Positions 1 to 6,368 of a stretch of 6,782 bases of DNA are shown here, piece by piece (the first letter of the stretch is position 1; the number at the start of each line of letters is the position of its first letter). Both the position numbers and the translations under genes were made by a program. Source of the DNA: an uncultured Lachnospiraceae bacterium (GTDB taxonomy: Bacteria; Bacillota; Clostridia; Lachnospirales; Lachnospiraceae). The stretch is from assembly GCA_902803635.1 (NCBI GenBank), contig CADCQU010000001.1:1-6782 (forward strand), given 5' to 3'. The notes under the pieces are model-generated. The model was not told the origin of the DNA and searched no databases. It was given only the letters and a program-made list of their open reading frames with translations.

Positions 1-126
1 CGTGGCAGCCGACAAGCTCCCCGTGGCAGCCGACAAGCTCCCCGTGGCAGCCGACAAGCTCCCCGTGGCAGCCGACAAGCTCCCCGTATCAGCCGACGAG
101 CTCTCCGGGGCAGCCGACCGAGACCC
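1..126 (+). repeat. 21-bp in-frame tandem repeat encoding WQPTSSP
   Basis: There are six units of 21 bp at 1–21, 22–42, 43–63, 64–84, 85–105 and 106–126. The first four are identical at the nucleotide level. The fifth (YQPTSSP) and sixth (GQPTETP) are diverged. The array probably continues past the left edge. The unit is a whole number of codons, so gain or loss of copies keeps the adaptor frame and only changes the length of a Pro/Ser/Thr spacer. Confidence 0.95.
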
Positions 127-1838
127 CGCAGCCGGTGAATCCGGATGACGGGCGAGGCCCGGATCTCGACTGGAAATACGCGGTCGCTAGACTGGACGCC
201 TTCTCGGAGGCGTATAACGAGGACAGCGACGGCCACGATTATGCCGGGCAGTGTCTGGGCTCGGTGGACCGGCCCTACCGCTTCCTTGTGACAAATGGCA
301 CGGTGATTACGTCCGGCTTTATGGAGAAGATGCGGGACATGGCCTGCGGTTGCTCCCTTTTCATGCTTCTGGAGATTCGCACGGGTAACCGCGCCTCCGG
401 GGACGTCCTCATGAGCTGGCTTCTTGACGCGAAGTACATTTCCCACCATTTGCTGGGCTGGGAAGCGCGGGTGGTCTATGACACGATGCCCCGTATCGCC
501 GTGACGAAGCCGACGCTCTCGCCGACCCCGAGCGCCTCGCCCTCGCCGGTTGCGACCAACACGCCGGTTCCGCTTCCGACGCCGACGCCGTGGCCGATCA
601 TCCTTCCGACTGCGACGCCGTGGCCGATCATCCTTCCGACTGCAACGCCAAAGCCCACGGCCACGCCGAAGGGTACGGCGACGCCGCGGCCGACCGTAAC
701 GCGAAAGCCGACCCGGACGCCGACGAAGAGCCCGGGCGCTGCGACACCGACGGCCGCCCCGACGGCCGTTCCGACGCCGACAAATACGCCGACGCCAATC
801 CCGACAAATACGCCGACACCGATTCCGACGCCGACGGATGTTCCAACCCCGATTCCGACGCCAACGGAGGTTCCGACCCCGATTCCGACACCCACGGACG
901 AGCCGATGAACCCATTTGACGAATCCCAGGTGGAGGAGACGCCGACGGAGGAGCCGGCCGGGGAGGAGAGCTATGCCTATCTTGGCACGGCCATCCTCAC
1001 GGGCAGGATCCTCAGGCTGGACACCAAAGACGCTACCGGCGGGGCCTTGCTCGAGGCGATGGACTTCGAGGAGGAGATCTATGAAGTGGCAGGTTATTCG
1101 GGACTTATCCGCAGCGATGCGGAATATACGGCCTCCGAACTCAAGGAAGCCCGCGAGGCGGAGGAGGAGAACCTGAAAAACCTGGAGCTTGACTTAAAGG
1201 AGGCAAAAATCCGCGTCGAGCGCGCCCAGCGGGCCGTCGACGAGGGCGTCGTCAAGGCCAAGTTCAGCGGCGTTATCCGATCGCTGGAGCAGGATAAGGA
1301 GACGGGAACCATGCTGACGCTCGTTCCGTCCAGCGGCCTCTACATCGAGACGATGATCCCGGAGGACATGCTTGACAAGGTTGCCGAGGGGACGACCGTC
1401 TACGTCGATGGCTTTGAAGGACGGGTCCGCGACATTTCCCTCTTTGCGACCCAGCAGAGCCCCTATTACTGGGGCGGGACCGACCGGCAGCTCGTCAACT
1501 ACTACCCGGTGACCGTCGAGGTCAGCGACGAGGAGGCGAACTTCCAGAGCGGCGACTATGTCACGGTTTCCTTCACAAATACCGGCGGCGACGGAAGCGA
1601 CACCATGACCCTTCAGAAGGGCTTCGTCCGCGAGGACAACGGCGGAAGCTACGTATTTGCCCGCGGGACGGATGACAAATTGGAGAAGCGCTACATTTCC
1701 GTGAAGACGACGGATCCCTACAGCTACGAGATTCTGGGCGGACTTCTGGAAAGCGACTGGATTGCATTTGCCTATAGCCGGGATGCCAAGGTGGGCGCGC
1801 CGGCCATCGAGGGCACCGTGCAGGAACTTTACGGGTAA
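1..1838 (+). CDS. HlyD/MacA-like efflux adaptor with Pro/Thr-rich repeats (5' end outside window)
   Basis: Partial gene. The frame used by the C-terminal part is open back to base 3 (TGG CAG CCG...), so the GTG at 135 is not the real start, and it has no ribosome binding site. Visible order: six heptapeptide repeats (WQPTSSP type, to about 126); a globular segment (about 138–503) containing YRFLVTNGT and a CGC motif; a Pro/Thr-rich, low-complexity region (about 504–905); an acidic stretch; a charged coiled coil (about 1119–1244, ELKEAREAEEENLKNLELDL...); a lipoyl-like half motif (VVKAKFSGVI); then beta-rich barrel and membrane-proximal-like segments to the stop. In this family the adaptor is anchored by an N-terminal helix, here outside the window, and links an ABC exporter to its surroundings. 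The permease gene 12 bp downstream supports that role. Family call is by residue pattern; the substrate is unknown. The first globular segment and the Pro/Thr insert are unusual for the family. Confidence 0.75.
   Translation, partial: WQPTSSPWQPTSSPWQPTSSPWQPTSSPYQPTSSPGQPTETPQPVNPDDGRGPDLDWKYAVARLDAFSEAYNEDSDGHDYAGQCLGSVDRPYRFLVTNGTVITSGFMEKMRDMACGCSLFMLLEIRTGNRASGDVLMSWLLDAKYISHHLLGWEARVVYDTMPRIAVTKPTLSPTPSASPSPVATNTPVPLPTPTPWPIILPTATPWPIILPTATPKPTATPKGTATPRPTVTRKPTRTPTKSPGAATPTAAPTAVPTPTNTPTPIPTNTPTPIPTPTDVPTPIPTPTEVPTPIPTPTDEPMNPFDESQVEETPTEEPAGEESYAYLGTAILTGRILRLDTKDATGGALLEAMDFEEEIYEVAGYSGLIRSDAEYTASELKEAREAEEENLKNLELDLKEAKIRVERAQRAVDEGVVKAKFSGVIRSLEQDKETGTMLTLVPSSGLYIETMIPEDMLDKVAEGTTVYVDGFEGRVRDISLFATQQSPYYWGGTDRQLVNYYPVTVEVSDEEANFQSGDYVTVSFTNTGGDGSDTMTLQKGFVREDNGGSYVFARGTDDKLEKRYISVKTTDPYSYEILGGLLESDWIAFAYSRDAKVGAPAIEGTVQELYG
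584..643 (+). repeat. 30-bp tandem duplication in the Pro/Thr region
   Basis: Two exact 30-bp copies at 584–613 and 614–643 encode the repeated decapeptide around TPWPIILPTA. The aliphatic PIIL core differs from the surrounding TPTP sequence. The repeat is in frame in the adaptor gene. Confidence 0.9.
783..896 (+). repeat. Imperfect Pro/Thr repeat block (TPTPIPT units)
   Basis: 38 codons read as two NTPTPIPT octapeptides, then two decapeptides PTDVPTPIPT and PTEVPTPIPT, then PT. The core TPIPT is spaced by 8 then 10 residues. Such sequence is expected to be extended and may act as a stalk or spacer outside the membrane, as do Pro/Thr-rich wall-spanning regions in Gram-positive surface proteins; that role is an inference. 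Confidence 0.85.
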
Positions 1839-1843
1839 GGAGG
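1837..1843 (+). promoter_or_regulatory. Ribosome binding site of the permease gene
   Basis: AAGGAGG overlaps the TAA stop of the adaptor gene (1836–1838) and lies 7 bases before GTG 1851. It supports this GTG as the start and suggests coupled translation. Confidence 0.85.
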
Positions 1844-1850
1844 CGGTATT

Positions 1851-3131
1851 GTGTTAGAGAATATCCGGTTGGCCTTTCGAGGCATCTGGTCCCACAAGCT
1901 GCGCTCGTTTCTGACCATGCTGGGCGTCATCATCGGCATCGCCTCCATCATCGCCATCGTCTCCACGATTGCGGGGAGCCGCCGGGCGCTTCTGGAGAGC
2001 ATGATCGGGGCGGGCAACAACGCGGTGACCATCTCCTTGAAGCAGGGCGACTACGAGGTGGATCAGTTCTACACGAAGATTACCAATTACCCGCCCATTT
2101 CCGACGAGATTCGCGAGGAGATCCGTTCCCTGGCAAATGTCGAGGACGCGACATTTTTCCTCGTCCGCCGGGGCGATTACAACAGCACGATCTTTACAAA
2201 TGAAGGCACAAGCCTCTCCTTTGCCAGCATTTACGGCGTGGACGACCATTACCTCCACACCCTGGGCTGCCGCGTGAGTTCCGGCCGGGATTTCGTTCCG
2301 GACGATTTCAAGAACTTCCGCAAGGTCATCATGCTGGACACTACCGCGGCGCGCTCCCTCTTTCCGGAGGGGGAGGCCGTCGGGAAGACCGTGGAGATTG
2401 GAAGCGAGGTCTTCAACGTCGTGGGCGTTTTCCGGAAGGAGGACGATTTCGTGCCCACCTACGACAGCATGTCGGAGTACCTTATGAGTGAGACCTCCGA
2501 TGCTGGCTCGGTGCTCATGCCGAATACCTGCTGGCCGATCCTCTATCATTTTGATGAGATTGAGCAGTGCGTGGTCCGCGCGGACAAGACGGATAACATG
2601 ACGAAGGTCGGGAACGACGCCCTGAGCGTTCTCAAGTCCACCAAGCTTGTTTCGGCAAATGCCGATGCCAGCACCGAGGACAGCGCGGATTACCAGGTGG
2701 ACGACGTTCTCACGAAGGCGCGGAACAAGGCGGCCCTCAACGATTCGATGAATATTCTTCTGCTTTGCGTCGCGGGCATCGCGCTCCTCGTCGGCGGCAT
2801 CGGCGTTATGAACATTATGCTGGTGTCCGTGACGGAGCGGACCTCGGAAATCGGCCTTAAGAAGGCCGTCGGCGCGCGCCGCGGGCAGATCCTGGGGCAG
2901 TTCCTCACGGAGTCGGCGGTGCTGACGAGCCTCGGTGGAATCCTCGGGGTGATTGCGGGGCTGATCTTCTCGCACGTCCTCTCGGCGATGACCGGGACGC
3001 CGGTGGCAATCTCCATTCCGGCCATCCTGTTTGCGGTCATCTTCTCGATGGTCATCGGCATCCTTTTCGGGCTTCTGCCCTCGCTGAAGGCCGCGAACCT
3101 CGACCCGATCGAGGCGCTGAGGAGAGAATAA
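1851..3131 (+). CDS. MacB/FtsX-type ABC transporter permease
   Basis: A 426-residue protein starting at GTG 1851. The ribosome binding site AAGGAGG (1837–1843) overlaps the adaptor stop codon and sits 7 bases from the start, so the two genes are probably translationally coupled. It has the MacB permease layout: transmembrane helix 1 at about residues 20–42 (FLTMLGVIIGIASIIAIV), a large extracytoplasmic domain (about 45–298), then three helices at about 301–327, 353–377 and 388–412. The FtsX-like segment has the ERTSEIGLKKAVGAR loop after helix 2, which in this family contacts the ATPase, and the C-terminal signature LDPIEALRR. There is no nucleotide-binding domain in the chain, so a separate ATPase (LolD/MacB-NBD type) is required; none lies between or after these genes here. 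Likely exports a peptide, lipid or drug together with the upstream adaptor; substrate unknown. Confidence 0.9.
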   Translation: MLENIRLAFRGIWSHKLRSFLTMLGVIIGIASIIAIVSTIAGSRRALLESMIGAGNNAVTISLKQGDYEVDQFYTKITNYPPISDEIREEIRSLANVEDATFFLVRRGDYNSTIFTNEGTSLSFASIYGVDDHYLHTLGCRVSSGRDFVPDDFKNFRKVIMLDTTAARSLFPEGEAVGKTVEIGSEVFNVVGVFRKEDDFVPTYDSMSEYLMSETSDAGSVLMPNTCWPILYHFDEIEQCVVRADKTDNMTKVGNDALSVLKSTKLVSANADASTEDSADYQVDDVLTKARNKAALNDSMNILLLCVAGIALLVGGIGVMNIMLVSVTERTSEIGLKKAVGARRGQILGQFLTESAVLTSLGGILGVIAGLIFSHVLSAMTGTPVAISIPAILFAVIFSMVIGILFGLLPSLKAANLDPIEALRRE

Positions 3132-3155
3132 AAGTATCATCAACATCAATACAAC

Positions 3156-3189
3156 GAAAAAGAACGTACCTTGCGGTACGTTCTTTTTC
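3156..3189. terminator. Bidirectional intrinsic terminator
   Basis: A perfect 15-bp stem (3156–3170 paired with 3175–3189) closes a four-base loop TTGC. The base of the stem is A-rich on the left and T-rich on the right, so a U-tract follows the hairpin in either direction. It lies between the permease stop (3131) and the stop of the convergent HPr-like gene (3208) and can end both transcripts. Confidence 0.9.
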
Positions 3190-3207
3190 TAAGATTGCTT
3201 CTGCGGC

Positions 3208-3441
3208 TTATGCTTCGTAGCTGGTAAGGGCCTTGCGGGCCTGCTCCAGCTCGTCGCCGTCCGCGTGGATGATGAGCTCGATCGGCTTGGAAAGGTCCAG
3301 GCTGAAGATGCCCATGATGGACTTGGCATCGATGACATAGCGGCCGGACACAAGGTCGAAGTCGCAGTCAAAGCGGTTGATGTCATTGACGAATGTCTTG
3401 ACCTTCTCGATGGAGTTGAGGGAGACGCTGATCTTCTGCAT
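3208..3441 (-). CDS. HPr/Crh-like protein lacking the active-site histidine
   Basis: A 77-residue protein with ATG at 3439–3441 and a strong site AAAAGGAGGT (3448–3457). The length and fold pattern match the HPr family. The regulatory-serine region is clear: AKSIMGIFSLDL, with Ser41 equivalent to Ser46 of Bacillus HPr, the target of HPr kinase. The N-terminal catalytic loop, normally GIHARPA, reads SIEKVKTF and has no histidine; the only histidine in the protein is in IIHADGD near residue 58. It should therefore not carry phosphate in the PTS sugar-uptake relay. By analogy with Bacillus Crh, which has Gln15 and works as a CcpA corepressor when serine-phosphorylated, a regulatory role is likely; that role is an inference. 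It is transcribed alone, convergent to the permease gene and divergent from mtaB. Confidence 0.88.
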   Translation of the reverse strand: MQKISVSLNSIEKVKTFVNDINRFDCDFDLVSGRYVIDAKSIMGIFSLDLSKPIELIIHADGDELEQARKALTSYEA

Positions 3442-3447
3442 GAGGTT

Positions 3448-3457
3448 ACCTCCTTTT
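3448..3457 (-). promoter_or_regulatory. Strong ribosome binding site of the HPr-like gene
   Basis: On the minus strand this reads AAAAGGAGGT, about 6 bases before the ATG. It is close to the full anti-16S consensus and fixes the start codon. Confidence 0.9.
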
Positions 3458-3680
3458 AAATGTGGGGGTTGCGGGAATCAAGAACACGTTGCGCTGCTGC
3501 TTAGTTTCTTTTGGCTTTTTCCGGCCCTTCGTCCGCGACGTGGGCAAGGATGCCTCCTGTCACGGAAGACGTCCATTGCAACATGGAGGAAATCCGCCTC
3601 GTCACGGAGGAAGCGGCCGACAAGGAAGCCGCAGAAGCTTACTATCTATATTCTATCTTGAAATCGTCTGAACGTCAAGT

Positions 3681-3687
3681 GGAGAAG
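3681..3687 (+). promoter_or_regulatory. Ribosome binding site of mtaB
   Basis: GGAGAAG lies 4 bases before ATG 3692 (the GGAG core 7 bases before). It supports this ATG, which gives the MtaB N-terminus MKGKVAFHSLGCRVN at the expected distance from the first cluster cysteine. Confidence 0.75.
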
Positions 3688-3691
3688 AAAA

Positions 3692-5236
3692 ATGAAGGGA
3701 AAAGTTGCTTTTCACAGCCTTGGCTGTAGGGTAAATATCTACGAAACCGGTGTCATGGGGACTGCCATGAAAAATGCCGGCTACGAGGAGGTTCCGTTCG
3801 CACCGGGGGCGGATATCTACGTGATCAACACCTGCACGGTGACAAATGTCGCCGACCGCAAGAGTCGGCAAATGCTCCACCGGGCGAAGGAGATGAACCC
3901 GCAGGCGGTGGTGGTGGCCGTGGGCTGCTACGTCGAGGATGCCGGGGAGGCCCTTCTGGCGGACCCGGCCGTGGATGTCGTCGTCGGAAATGCCGACAAG
4001 GCGCGACTGCCGGAGATTCTGGAGACGTACTTTCAGGAAATCGAGCTTCGGGAGAGCGGCCTAAGTACCGTACGGTTTCCGGAAAATGCGCCGGAGCCGG
4101 AGCGGAAATGGCAGAGGGAAGATAGTCTTTGTGAGGTATCGTTCCCGGAAAATGCGCCGGAGCCGGAGAGAAGCGGGAAGCAGGAGAGCAAGGCGGAAGG
4201 TTTTCCGGAGAAGCCGTCCGTGGAAGGCCACCGCGCATTTGTCGGGAGCTCGGTGCGGATCAATGCCGTGCAGGAATACGAGGAGACCCCATTCTATGCA
4301 GACGGGGAGCATACGCGGGCATTTGTCAAGATCCAGGATGGGTGCAACCAGTTCTGCACGTACTGCATGATCCCGTATGTGCGCGGGCGGGTGCGGAGCC
4401 GGAGGATGGAGGACATCGTCGCGGAGGTGGAGAGGCTCTCGGCCCTCGGCTTTCGGGAGGTGGTCCTGACGGGCATCCATGTCAGCTCCTACGGCCTTGA
4501 TTTCGACGCGCCGGGCCGGAACCTGCAGACCCCGCCGGCGAGGGAGGCAAAGACAAATGTCCGGCTCCTTGCGGTGCTGCGGGCTGTCTCGGAGGTTCCG
4601 GGTATTTGCCGAATCCGTATGGGGTCGCTGGAGCCGGGAATCGTGACGGAGGAATTTGCCGCGGAGCTGGCGAAGCTCCCGCAGTTTTGCCCTTCCTTCC
4701 ACCTCTCGCTCCAGAGCGGCTGTGACGCGACGCTGGCACGGATGCGGAGAAAGTATACGACGGAGGATTATATGCGCATTTGCGGAATCCTGCGGCGGCA
4801 GTTTGCGGATGCCGCGATTACCACGGACATCATTGCGGGCTTCCCGGGCGAGACGGAGGAGGAATTCGCCGCGACGCTGGAATTTGTCGCCAACGTGCAT
4901 TTTGCGCGGACGCACATTTTCAAATATTCGATCCGGCGGGGGACGATCGCGGCGCGGATGCCCGGGCAGGTGCCCGAGAAGGTGAAGACGGAGCGGGCGA
5001 AGAGGCTCTCCGAGATTGACGCCGCCGAGCGGTCGGCTTTCGCAAGGCGTTTCCTCGGGCGGGAGCTGGAGGTGCTCTTGGAGGAGTACCACGAGGATGG
5101 CGGGTACTTTAGTGGATACACGCGCTCGTACGTGCCCGTCCGCGTCTACGGTTGCCCGGGCAGGCCCGGCGACATCCAGATCTTCGTTTTTACGGAGGAG
5201 AAGGAAGGGGAACTGCGGAATCTGCCGGAAGAATAG
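3692..5236 (+). CDS. mtaB: tRNA (N6-threonylcarbamoyladenosine(37)-C2)-methylthiotransferase MtaB
   Basis: A 514-residue radical-SAM methylthiotransferase that adds a methylthio group to t6A37 of tRNAs reading ANN codons, giving ms2t6A. The N-terminal MTTase domain has the three cluster cysteines Cys12 (LGCRVN), Cys48 (NTCTVTN) and Cys79 (VGCYVE). The radical-SAM core has CxxxCxxC at Cys218, Cys222 and Cys225 (GCNQFCTYCMIPYVRGR), then LTGIHVSSYG, RMGSLEP, HLSLQSGCD and DIIAGFPGETEEEF. A TRAM-like RNA-binding domain follows from about residue 440. LGCRVN with VTNVADRKSRQ indicates MtaB rather than MiaB or RimO. The family is usually about 430–450 residues; the extra length is mainly in a linker (about 125–185) carrying the repeated motif FPENAPEPER, plus a short insert near NLQTPPAREAKTN. 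It appears to be transcribed from the divergent region with the HPr-like gene. Confidence 0.95.
   Translation: MKGKVAFHSLGCRVNIYETGVMGTAMKNAGYEEVPFAPGADIYVINTCTVTNVADRKSRQMLHRAKEMNPQAVVVAVGCYVEDAGEALLADPAVDVVVGNADKARLPEILETYFQEIELRESGLSTVRFPENAPEPERKWQREDSLCEVSFPENAPEPERSGKQESKAEGFPEKPSVEGHRAFVGSSVRINAVQEYEETPFYADGEHTRAFVKIQDGCNQFCTYCMIPYVRGRVRSRRMEDIVAEVERLSALGFREVVLTGIHVSSYGLDFDAPGRNLQTPPAREAKTNVRLLAVLRAVSEVPGICRIRMGSLEPGIVTEEFAAELAKLPQFCPSFHLSLQSGCDATLARMRRKYTTEDYMRICGILRRQFADAAITTDIIAGFPGETEEEFAATLEFVANVHFARTHIFKYSIRRGTIAARMPGQVPEKVKTERAKRLSEIDAAERSAFARRFLGRELEVLLEEYHEDGGYFSGYTRSYVPVRVYGCPGRPGDIQIFVFTEEKEGELRNLPEE
4079..4102 (+). repeat. Linker repeat copy 1 in mtaB
   Basis: First copy of an exact 24-bp direct repeat inside mtaB; with the preceding Phe codon it encodes FPENAPEPE (residues 129–137). 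The second copy begins 66 bp downstream, in the same frame. Confidence 0.9.
4145..4168 (+). repeat. Linker repeat copy 2 in mtaB
   Basis: Second identical 24-bp copy, encoding FPENAPEPER at residues 151–160. A decayed third copy, FPEKPSV, starts at residue 171 (base 4202), so the linker looks built from units of about 20–22 residues. Confidence 0.9.
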
Positions 5237-5254
5237 AAAAAATTATTCCATAGG

Positions 5255-5283
5255 TTGATTCTTTGGGGATTTCCGTGTACAAT
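5255..5283 (+). promoter_or_regulatory. Sigma-A-type promoter for the ireB operon
   Basis: A -35 box TTGATT (5255–5260), a 17-bp spacer and a -10 box TACAAT (5278–5283) give a near-consensus housekeeping promoter. It lies in the 112-bp gap after mtaB. Initiation near 5290 would leave a leader of about 60 bases before ireB. Confidence 0.75.
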
Positions 5284-5348
5284 GGGGGATAGTAGGTAGT
5301 ATAGGAAGTATGGTAGGGAACTATGCCCTTTAGGGCTTAAGGGAGATA

Positions 5349-5633
5349 ATGAACATGGCAGACCTTGGGAATACAAGATATTTTCTACTTCGTCCAGGTC
5401 AGCAGCCGAATGTGCGCGACGTCCTGGACCTTGTCTATCAGGCACTGGAAGAGAAGGGCTATGACCCTGTGCGCCAAATCGTCGGGTACATCATGTCGGG
5501 AGACCCCACCTATATCACCAACCACGGCGGAGCGCGGAACATGATCGTGAAGGTTGAGCGCGACGAGCTGGTGGAGGAGCTTCTGGTTTCCTATATCGAG
5601 ACGGCAAGGATGGCGAAGGAAGGCGGAGAGTGA
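5349..5633 (+). CDS. ireB: IreB family regulatory phosphoprotein (UPF0297)
   Basis: A 94-residue protein, or 92 if translation starts at the second ATG (5355). The family pattern is clear: LVYQALEEKGYDPVRQIVGYIMSGDPTYIT, then ARNMIVKVERDELVEELLVSYI. In Enterococcus faecalis, IreB is a small cytosolic protein phosphorylated on N-terminal threonines by the PASTA kinase IreK and affects cephalosporin resistance. Here a threonine is present in the matching N-terminal region (GNTRYF), so the same control is possible. The site AAGGGAG (5339–5345) is only 3 bases from ATG 5349 but 9 from ATG 5355, so MADLGNTRYF may be the true N-terminus. It is first in the ireB–ruvX–DUF1292 operon, 7 bp ahead of ruvX. 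Confidence 0.93.
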   Translation: MNMADLGNTRYFLLRPGQQPNVRDVLDLVYQALEEKGYDPVRQIVGYIMSGDPTYITNHGGARNMIVKVERDELVEELLVSYIETARMAKEGGE

Positions 5634-5640
5634 GCTTTAC

Positions 5641-6108
5641 ATGAGGTTTTTGGGACTGGATTACGGAGAGAAGACCGTGGGGGTCGCGGCGACGGACGCG
5701 CTCGGGATCACGGTGCAGCCCTTGGAGACCATTTGGCGGGAGAAGGAGAACCACCTTCGGAAGACCTTCCGGAGGATTGAGGAACTCTGCGCGGAGCTGT
5801 CGGTGTCCGAGATCGTGCTCGGGCTGCCGCTCAACATGGACGGGAGCGAGGGGGAACGCGCGGAGAAGACGCGGGCTTTTGGAGAGGAACTCGAAAAACG
5901 CCTCGCCCTGCCCGTGCATTTGACGGATGAGAGGCTGACCACCGCGGAGGCGGAGGAGATTCTGGCCGAGGGCGGTGTTGGGGCAGCGGATCGGAAGTCC
6001 TATGTCGACAAGATTGCGGCCGCGCTAATTCTGGAGGACTACCTCCACGACAGGGAGGACCGCGCAAGGAAGGCGGCAGGCGGCACAGGATTGGGAGATG
6101 ACAAATGA
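5641..6108 (+). CDS. ruvX: Putative pre-16S rRNA nuclease / Holliday junction resolvase RuvX (YqgF)
   Basis: A 155-residue YqgF-family RNase H-fold nuclease, implicated in 16S rRNA 5' maturation and annotated historically as a Holliday junction resolvase. The start is ATG 5641, because MRFLGLDYGEKTVGVAATD is the family N-terminus; the frame stays open upstream inside ireB, but that extension (MSATSWWRSFWF...) is not family-like. Motifs: Asp7 in LGLDYG, VLGLPLNMDGSEG (residues 59–71), DERLTT from Asp96, and Asp123 in YVDKIAAALILEDYL; these carry the acidic metal-binding residues. GGAG (5625–5628) lies 12 bases upstream, a rather long spacing, so coupling to ireB translation is plausible. Its stop overlaps the next gene as ATGA. 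Confidence 0.93.
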   Translation: MRFLGLDYGEKTVGVAATDALGITVQPLETIWREKENHLRKTFRRIEELCAELSVSEIVLGLPLNMDGSEGERAEKTRAFGEELEKRLALPVHLTDERLTTAEAEEILAEGGVGAADRKSYVDKIAAALILEDYLHDREDRARKAAGGTGLGDDK

Positions 6109-6368
6109 AGGCGGAAGCGATCCATTTTACGGATGAGAACGGAGAAGACAACGTATTTTATATTGAGGAAGAGACGCGGGTGAACGGGAAAAATTACCTT
6201 CTGGTGACGGATGCACCGGAGGGCGATGCGTCCTGCCTCATTTTAAAAGATATTTCCGCGGATACGGATGCGGAAGCAACCTACGTAATCGTCGAGGACG
6301 AGACGGAGCTTGCGGCCGTGCTCCCCATTTTCGCGGAGCTGCTGGAGGACGTGGATCTTTTGGGGTGA
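6105..6368 (+). CDS. DUF1292 domain-containing protein
   Basis: An 87-residue acidic protein with the DUF1292 pattern: an N-terminal FTDENGEDNVFYIEEETRVNGKNYLLVTD segment, then CLILKD and an acidic C-terminal part (VIVEDETELAAVLPIFAELLED). It has no signal peptide or membrane helix. The function of the family is unknown. The ATG overlaps the ruvX stop (ATGA at 6105–6108), so it is translationally coupled. In Firmicutes this family is regularly found next to ireB and ruvX. Confidence 0.92.
   Translation: MKAEAIHFTDENGEDNVFYIEEETRVNGKNYLLVTDAPEGDASCLILKDISADTDAEATYVIVEDETELAAVLPIFAELLEDVDLLG

Noticed and set aside
1..126. CRISPR array
   Set aside because: The 21-bp units are directly adjacent with no spacers and match codon units of the adaptor frame.
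135..137. GTG at 135 as the start of the adaptor gene
   Set aside because: There is no ribosome binding site, and the same frame continues upstream through in-frame codon repeats to the window edge.
476..895. Long minus-strand ORF rich in Gly/Val (GVGIGVGT repeats)
   Set aside because: It is the complement of the Pro/Thr repeat of the adaptor gene; the regular pattern follows from the plus-strand codons and there is no ribosome binding site.
1854..3149. 431-residue minus-strand ORF opposite the permease gene
   Set aside because: Its composition (His/Arg/Asp-rich, no domain) is that of a shadow frame in GC-rich coding DNA, while the plus strand has clear MacB features.
4061..5092. 343-residue minus-strand ORF opposite mtaB
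   Set aside because: It is antisense to the conserved radical-SAM core, with no family pattern or ribosome binding site.
5554..5640. Upstream extension of ruvX inside ireB
   Set aside because: The added 29 residues are unlike the family, and MRFLGLDYG at 5641 is the conserved N-terminus.
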